Source of the DNA: Anaerolineales bacterium
GTDB lineage: Bacteria; Chloroflexota; Anaerolineae; Anaerolineales; UBA4823
Length of the DNA: 64,000 nucleotides
Assembly (NCBI GenBank): GCA_025057645.1
Contig: JANXBJ010000004.1
Span: 44,961 to 108,960, forward strand
Direction: 5' to 3'
Every line of letters starts with the position of its first letter. Position 1 is the first letter of the stretch. The notes below the pieces were generated by a model, which had not been told where the DNA came from, made no database searches, and saw nothing but the letters and a program-made list of their open reading frames with translations. This document shows positions 60,889 to 64,000 of the stretch, piece by piece. A program made the translations under genes and the position numbers.

Positions 60889-60927
60889 ACCCGAAGTCAG
60901 GCGCTCTGTCGATTGAGCTACGGGGGC
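60889..60927 (-). pseudogene. tRNA-Arg 5'-half fragment (acceptor 5' strand through anticodon loop)
   Basis: GCCCCCGTAGCTCAATCGACAGAGCGCCTGACTTCGGG on minus strand, about 90% identical to the intact tRNA; no T-arm or 3' acceptor strand. Confidence 0.85.
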
Positions 60928-60947
60928 GAACCGCCTCGTGTACCGCG

Positions 60948-62435
60948 TTATCGGGGGATGTTGTAATAGTTATAGACCGCCCGCGAGAGATCGGCGACCA
61001 GCTTCGATGCCGGCTCCCAGATCAGTTGTTGGGGATGGTAGAGAAAAATCACCAAGACGTAGTTCCCCCCAGGGGTATAGACAATGCCGGCATCGCTGAT
61101 GGTGTTGATAATGCCGTTCACCGAGACCCAACCGTGCTTGTGCGCTACCCGAGTGCCATCGGGCACACCTGCTTCGATCAGAACCCCAATGTTATTGCGG
61201 GCCAGCACTTCGATCATCTGCTGGCACTCTTCTTGGGTGATCTGTCCGGGGAACACCGCCATCAGCGATCCACCGCCGTTCTCGGCGCACAGGTAAATGT
61301 CTTCCAGCAACATTCCGATCTCGGAGGGAGTAGTCTGGCTGTAAGGGTCAGGGTCGGTGAAGACGTCGGTGCGCTGGTTGGCGGGGGTCTTAATCACCTC
61401 TAGCAGGGGAGCTCCGGCATAAAAGTAGCCTGCCAAAAAAGTGTTCGGCAAACCTAAAGCGCGCATATCCTCTGTAACGGCAAGCGGACTGCGGTTGGAC
61501 GCTATTACCCGGTCCATTAACCAGTCCGCTGCCTCATTACCCGATTTTTCGATCATATCGCTGATCAATTTCAGCGTTTCAGGGTCGGGTTGCTCTCCTA
61601 TACGTCGAAAGACCGACACCAAAATCGGGATTTTTATGAGACTTGATGCCGTGAAGGCAATGTCCGTTGGCTTTACAGCGATGCTCTGCAATTGGCGGTA
61701 GCCAAAGTGGATTTCCGCCATGTTTTGGAGATCGAGCAGGTATAGACCGGTGAGTCCATCAAAACCCGATAGATCAATGGTCTGCTTAAGCAGGATTTCT
61801 AAGTTCTGAAAAGCTGGGCGGGAAGCCCGCGTGGTGATGATAGGCAACACCACCGTGCGGTTATCCAGCGAATACAAGGCCCTTGCGATGGGCGGAATTG
61901 CCGCCTCTATATCTAAGACTCGGCCGGGTTGGCCCGGTTCGAAATTGACCGTGCCCACAATCGGCCTAGGTGGGATGGGAGGAGAGTCGTAGCGAGGAGC
62001 GATCTCCTGCTGCAGGTAGGTGCGTAGGCGTTGCTCGGAAAAGGTTGCCCGTAAGGGAATCTCCTCGCTGGGTGTCTCTCGATTCCAAAGGTAATCCCAG
62101 AATCCAACCCAAAAGGATTGCTGGACTCGTTGGAGTTCCGCCGCTGCTAGCATTGCCTCGAGGTCGAGTTGAAAATCAACCACCGAGGGATCGAGATGAA
62201 TGATCGCCTCCCCATAGCGCAGTTCGACCGGCAAGTCATAGGCTTCAATTAACCGTTGCGCAGCTTGCTGACGGTCTAAACCGCCCACTGGCACGCCAGC
62301 GATCACCTGCTCCGGCGCAAACACACTCCGGGCGCGGCTATAACTGACCAGCTCGACACTGGTCAACCCCACCGCTGCAAGGAGGAATAGGACCGAAAAC
62401 CACCGTAAGGGTGAAAAAAGGCCTCCGTTGTTCAT
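60948..62435 (-). CDS. Serine hydrolase (class A beta-lactamase/PBP-like) with N-terminal TM and VanW/PGB-like domains
   Basis: FTASSLIKIPILVSVF SxxK motif; NNGVL...HKHGWVSV; VPVGGLDRQQAAQRL. Confidence 0.82.
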   Translation of the reverse strand: MNNGGLFSPLRWFSVLFLLAAVGLTSVELVSYSRARSVFAPEQVIAGVPVGGLDRQQAAQRLIEAYDLPVELRYGEAIIHLDPSVVDFQLDLEAMLAAAELQRVQQSFWVGFWDYLWNRETPSEEIPLRATFSEQRLRTYLQQEIAPRYDSPPIPPRPIVGTVNFEPGQPGRVLDIEAAIPPIARALYSLDNRTVVLPIITTRASRPAFQNLEILLKQTIDLSGFDGLTGLYLLDLQNMAEIHFGYRQLQSIAVKPTDIAFTASSLIKIPILVSVFRRIGEQPDPETLKLISDMIEKSGNEAADWLMDRVIASNRSPLAVTEDMRALGLPNTFLAGYFYAGAPLLEVIKTPANQRTDVFTDPDPYSQTTPSEIGMLLEDIYLCAENGGGSLMAVFPGQITQEECQQMIEVLARNNIGVLIEAGVPDGTRVAHKHGWVSVNGIINTISDAGIVYTPGGNYVLVIFLYHPQQLIWEPASKLVADLSRAVYNYYNIPR

Positions 62436-62611
62436 CGGAGCGGATCATACCACAGCCTGGTCGGCTTTTGATAGAGGGGGCTTGAAAAAGAATAATGCTT
62501 CTTTTGCACCTCCCCTAAGCCCTGAGAGCACTCCTTCGACGCAAAGGAGCCTCCAGAGTGTGTGCAAGGAGCCCAGTTCGAGCGGGGGTTGCATAAGGGA
62601 AATGCGACAAC

Positions 62612-64000
62612 TCAGCGCGACAACGTGAGCTTAATCAGTCTTCCCCTTTCATCCAACGTCAGGCGGGCATATTGGGTGTAGAGGTGTTCCTTTCGCCGTT
62701 CTTGGCGGGTGAGGATAATGATTTTGCGCACTTGTGGTTGCTTCCCTTTCGCCTGTTCGGCGGGAGTACACCGGGCCGCTTTGCCTTCTTCGGGGTGACA
62801 AAGCGGACAAATTTGCTGTGGCTGCTTTTCGCTCAACACTTCGATTTTTGAGAACTCCATTCCCGGCAAATGCTGAGCCACCAGCTTCTTGACCAAGCTT
62901 TCCAACTGGGGGGTCAATTCCTCTGGGCGAGCTTGGTAAGCATGATCACAGGTAGAGCGAAGAGCCACCGCTGCCGTTTTGGAGTGGCGCAAGACCTGAG
63001 GAGAAAGCTTGACCGGGTGGACTTGAGCCAGTGGGTCTCCGTATAACACAAAGGAAGTTAGCGTTTTCTGATCTTCTCCGTCTAAGTGCCCGTATGCGCT
63101 GGTGAGCTCTTGAGCCATCTTCAACTTCGCCTGACGCAACGCCTCCCCCGCAGGTAGACCTTGGCGCAGGAATTTCCAAAATTCATAGGCCAGCAGGTCC
63201 GCAGCTAAAAGCGGAGTAGCATTCGAGCCGTAGGAAGTGCAGGTCGAACCGACAAAGGCGCGGCATCCCTTTTGGAGAAAGGCGAGAGCAATGGAAGTTG
63301 AAACGTCCTTGCCGAAAGTGTGGGCGCCAAAACAAGCCTCGGTGAAGACGAACTCGATTCGAGCCTTCGGATTAAGCAAGAGATCTCCGGGCTGCAGGGC
63401 AATGGGATGATCGGAGGTGGCCACTAAGTTGCCCTCGCCTTCGCTGGGATCGCTTTGGCCGAACCACTCAGGCGAGTCGGCTAAGCCGTGCAGGTTGAAA
63501 TAACCGGCTGTGGCGCAAGGCAGGGTGACCTGCTCCGTTCTGGTTAGCCCGCGAGTCGCAGCGGAAGCCTCCACTCTCGCTTCTTCAAGCACTCCGATCA
63601 CCTTGGCGTGACGCACTAAACGCTGCTTTGCGGCCTCTGCAGAGCTAAGTTTTTTGATCAATTGGGGAGAGATCAACATCGACCGTGGATCGCCGATCTG
63701 GCGGAAGACCGCAAAGGAGGCCAATCGCCATGCCGCAGCGGTATAGCCAAACGAAGAAAAGGTGTAGCTTGTGGGTTGGAACAAGGAAAGGAGATACCGA
63801 AGCCAACTCCATAGGAAGGCTAAGGACTTGGGATAGCTTTGGACTCTTGGTGGCGCACTTTTGCTGCGGTAGGGAAGGGTGAGATTTTTGAGCACCCCCA
63901 GCCAATCCTCGGGGTGTTCGACGGAGCAAGGCAGCCTACCGACTGGCCAATCCATAACGAAATAGTTCTCATCTCGCGCTCCATAAGGGTTATCGCTGTA
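62612..64000 (-). CDS. Clan CD (C25/gingipain-like) cysteine peptidase domain protein, partial at right edge
   Basis: Frame continues beyond the listed start to the window end as DNPYGARDENYFVMDWPVGRLP; FNLHGLADSPEWFGQ (His) and IEFVFTEACFGAH (Cys); C-terminal CPLC motif. Confidence 0.8.
   Translation of the reverse strand, partial: YSDNPYGARDENYFVMDWPVGRLPCSVEHPEDWLGVLKNLTLPYRSKSAPPRVQSYPKSLAFLWSWLRYLLSLFQPTSYTFSSFGYTAAAWRLASFAVFRQIGDPRSMLISPQLIKKLSSAEAAKQRLVRHAKVIGVLEEARVEASAATRGLTRTEQVTLPCATAGYFNLHGLADSPEWFGQSDPSEGEGNLVATSDHPIALQPGDLLLNPKARIEFVFTEACFGAHTFGKDVSTSIALAFLQKGCRAFVGSTCTSYGSNATPLLAADLLAYEFWKFLRQGLPAGEALRQAKLKMAQELTSAYGHLDGEDQKTLTSFVLYGDPLAQVHPVKLSPQVLRHSKTAAVALRSTCDHAYQARPEELTPQLESLVKKLVAQHLPGMEFSKIEVLSEKQPQQICPLCHPEEGKAARCTPAEQAKGKQPQVRKIIILTRQERRKEHLYTQYARLTLDERGRLIKLTLSR

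Overview
The window looks like an ordinary chromosomal segment of a Chloroflexota (probably Anaerolineae-like) bacterium. The taxonomic guess rests on gene content only. Modules from left to right: (i) an amino-sugar/galactoside locus at 0-9.4 kb (GatZ/KbaZ-like protein, PfkB kinase, DeoR regulator, Rbs-type ABC importer, GH4 glycosidase, AgaS-like SIS isomerase); (ii) a GntR regulator, SOD and ferredoxin; (iii) an enolase-superfamily enzyme plus YqeB, a YqeC-MocA fusion and a second MocA; (iv) thpR, rsfS and a KAS-III-like protein; (v) a heptad-repeat coiled-coil protein and a sirtuin; (vi) an NMT1/THI5-type ABC cluster led by an IclR-PNPOx fusion regulator; (vii) tRNA-Asn abutting a monooxygenase gene, then folE/SDR/folB/folK; (viii) lspA, a TPR lipoprotein, ahcY and PfkB kinases, and M20 peptidases; (ix) a livKHMGF operon; (x) ubiD with a second NMT1-type ABC cluster; (xi) a clear FMN riboswitch in front of a putative riboflavin ABC transporter (RibXYZ-like); (xii) methylmalonyl-CoA mutase/epimerase and a GGDEF protein; (xiii) tRNA-Arg, a tRNA 5'-half relic and a degraded PIN gene; (xiv) a serine hydrolase and a clan-CD (C25/gingipain-like) peptidase running off the right edge. 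The observations I rate highest are the ABM-monooxygenase start whose Shine-Dalgarno is the tRNA-Asn acceptor stem, the FMN riboswitch followed by two tandem hairpins, the IclR-PNPOx fusion translationally coupled to an ATPase-less ABC transporter, the tRNA-Arg fragment cut at the anticodon loop, and hairpins after the SBP gene in all three SBP-first transport operons. I saw no CRISPR array, transposase, integrase or rRNA. I cannot claim a proven new system. No searches were run; all calls come from reading the sequence and translations.
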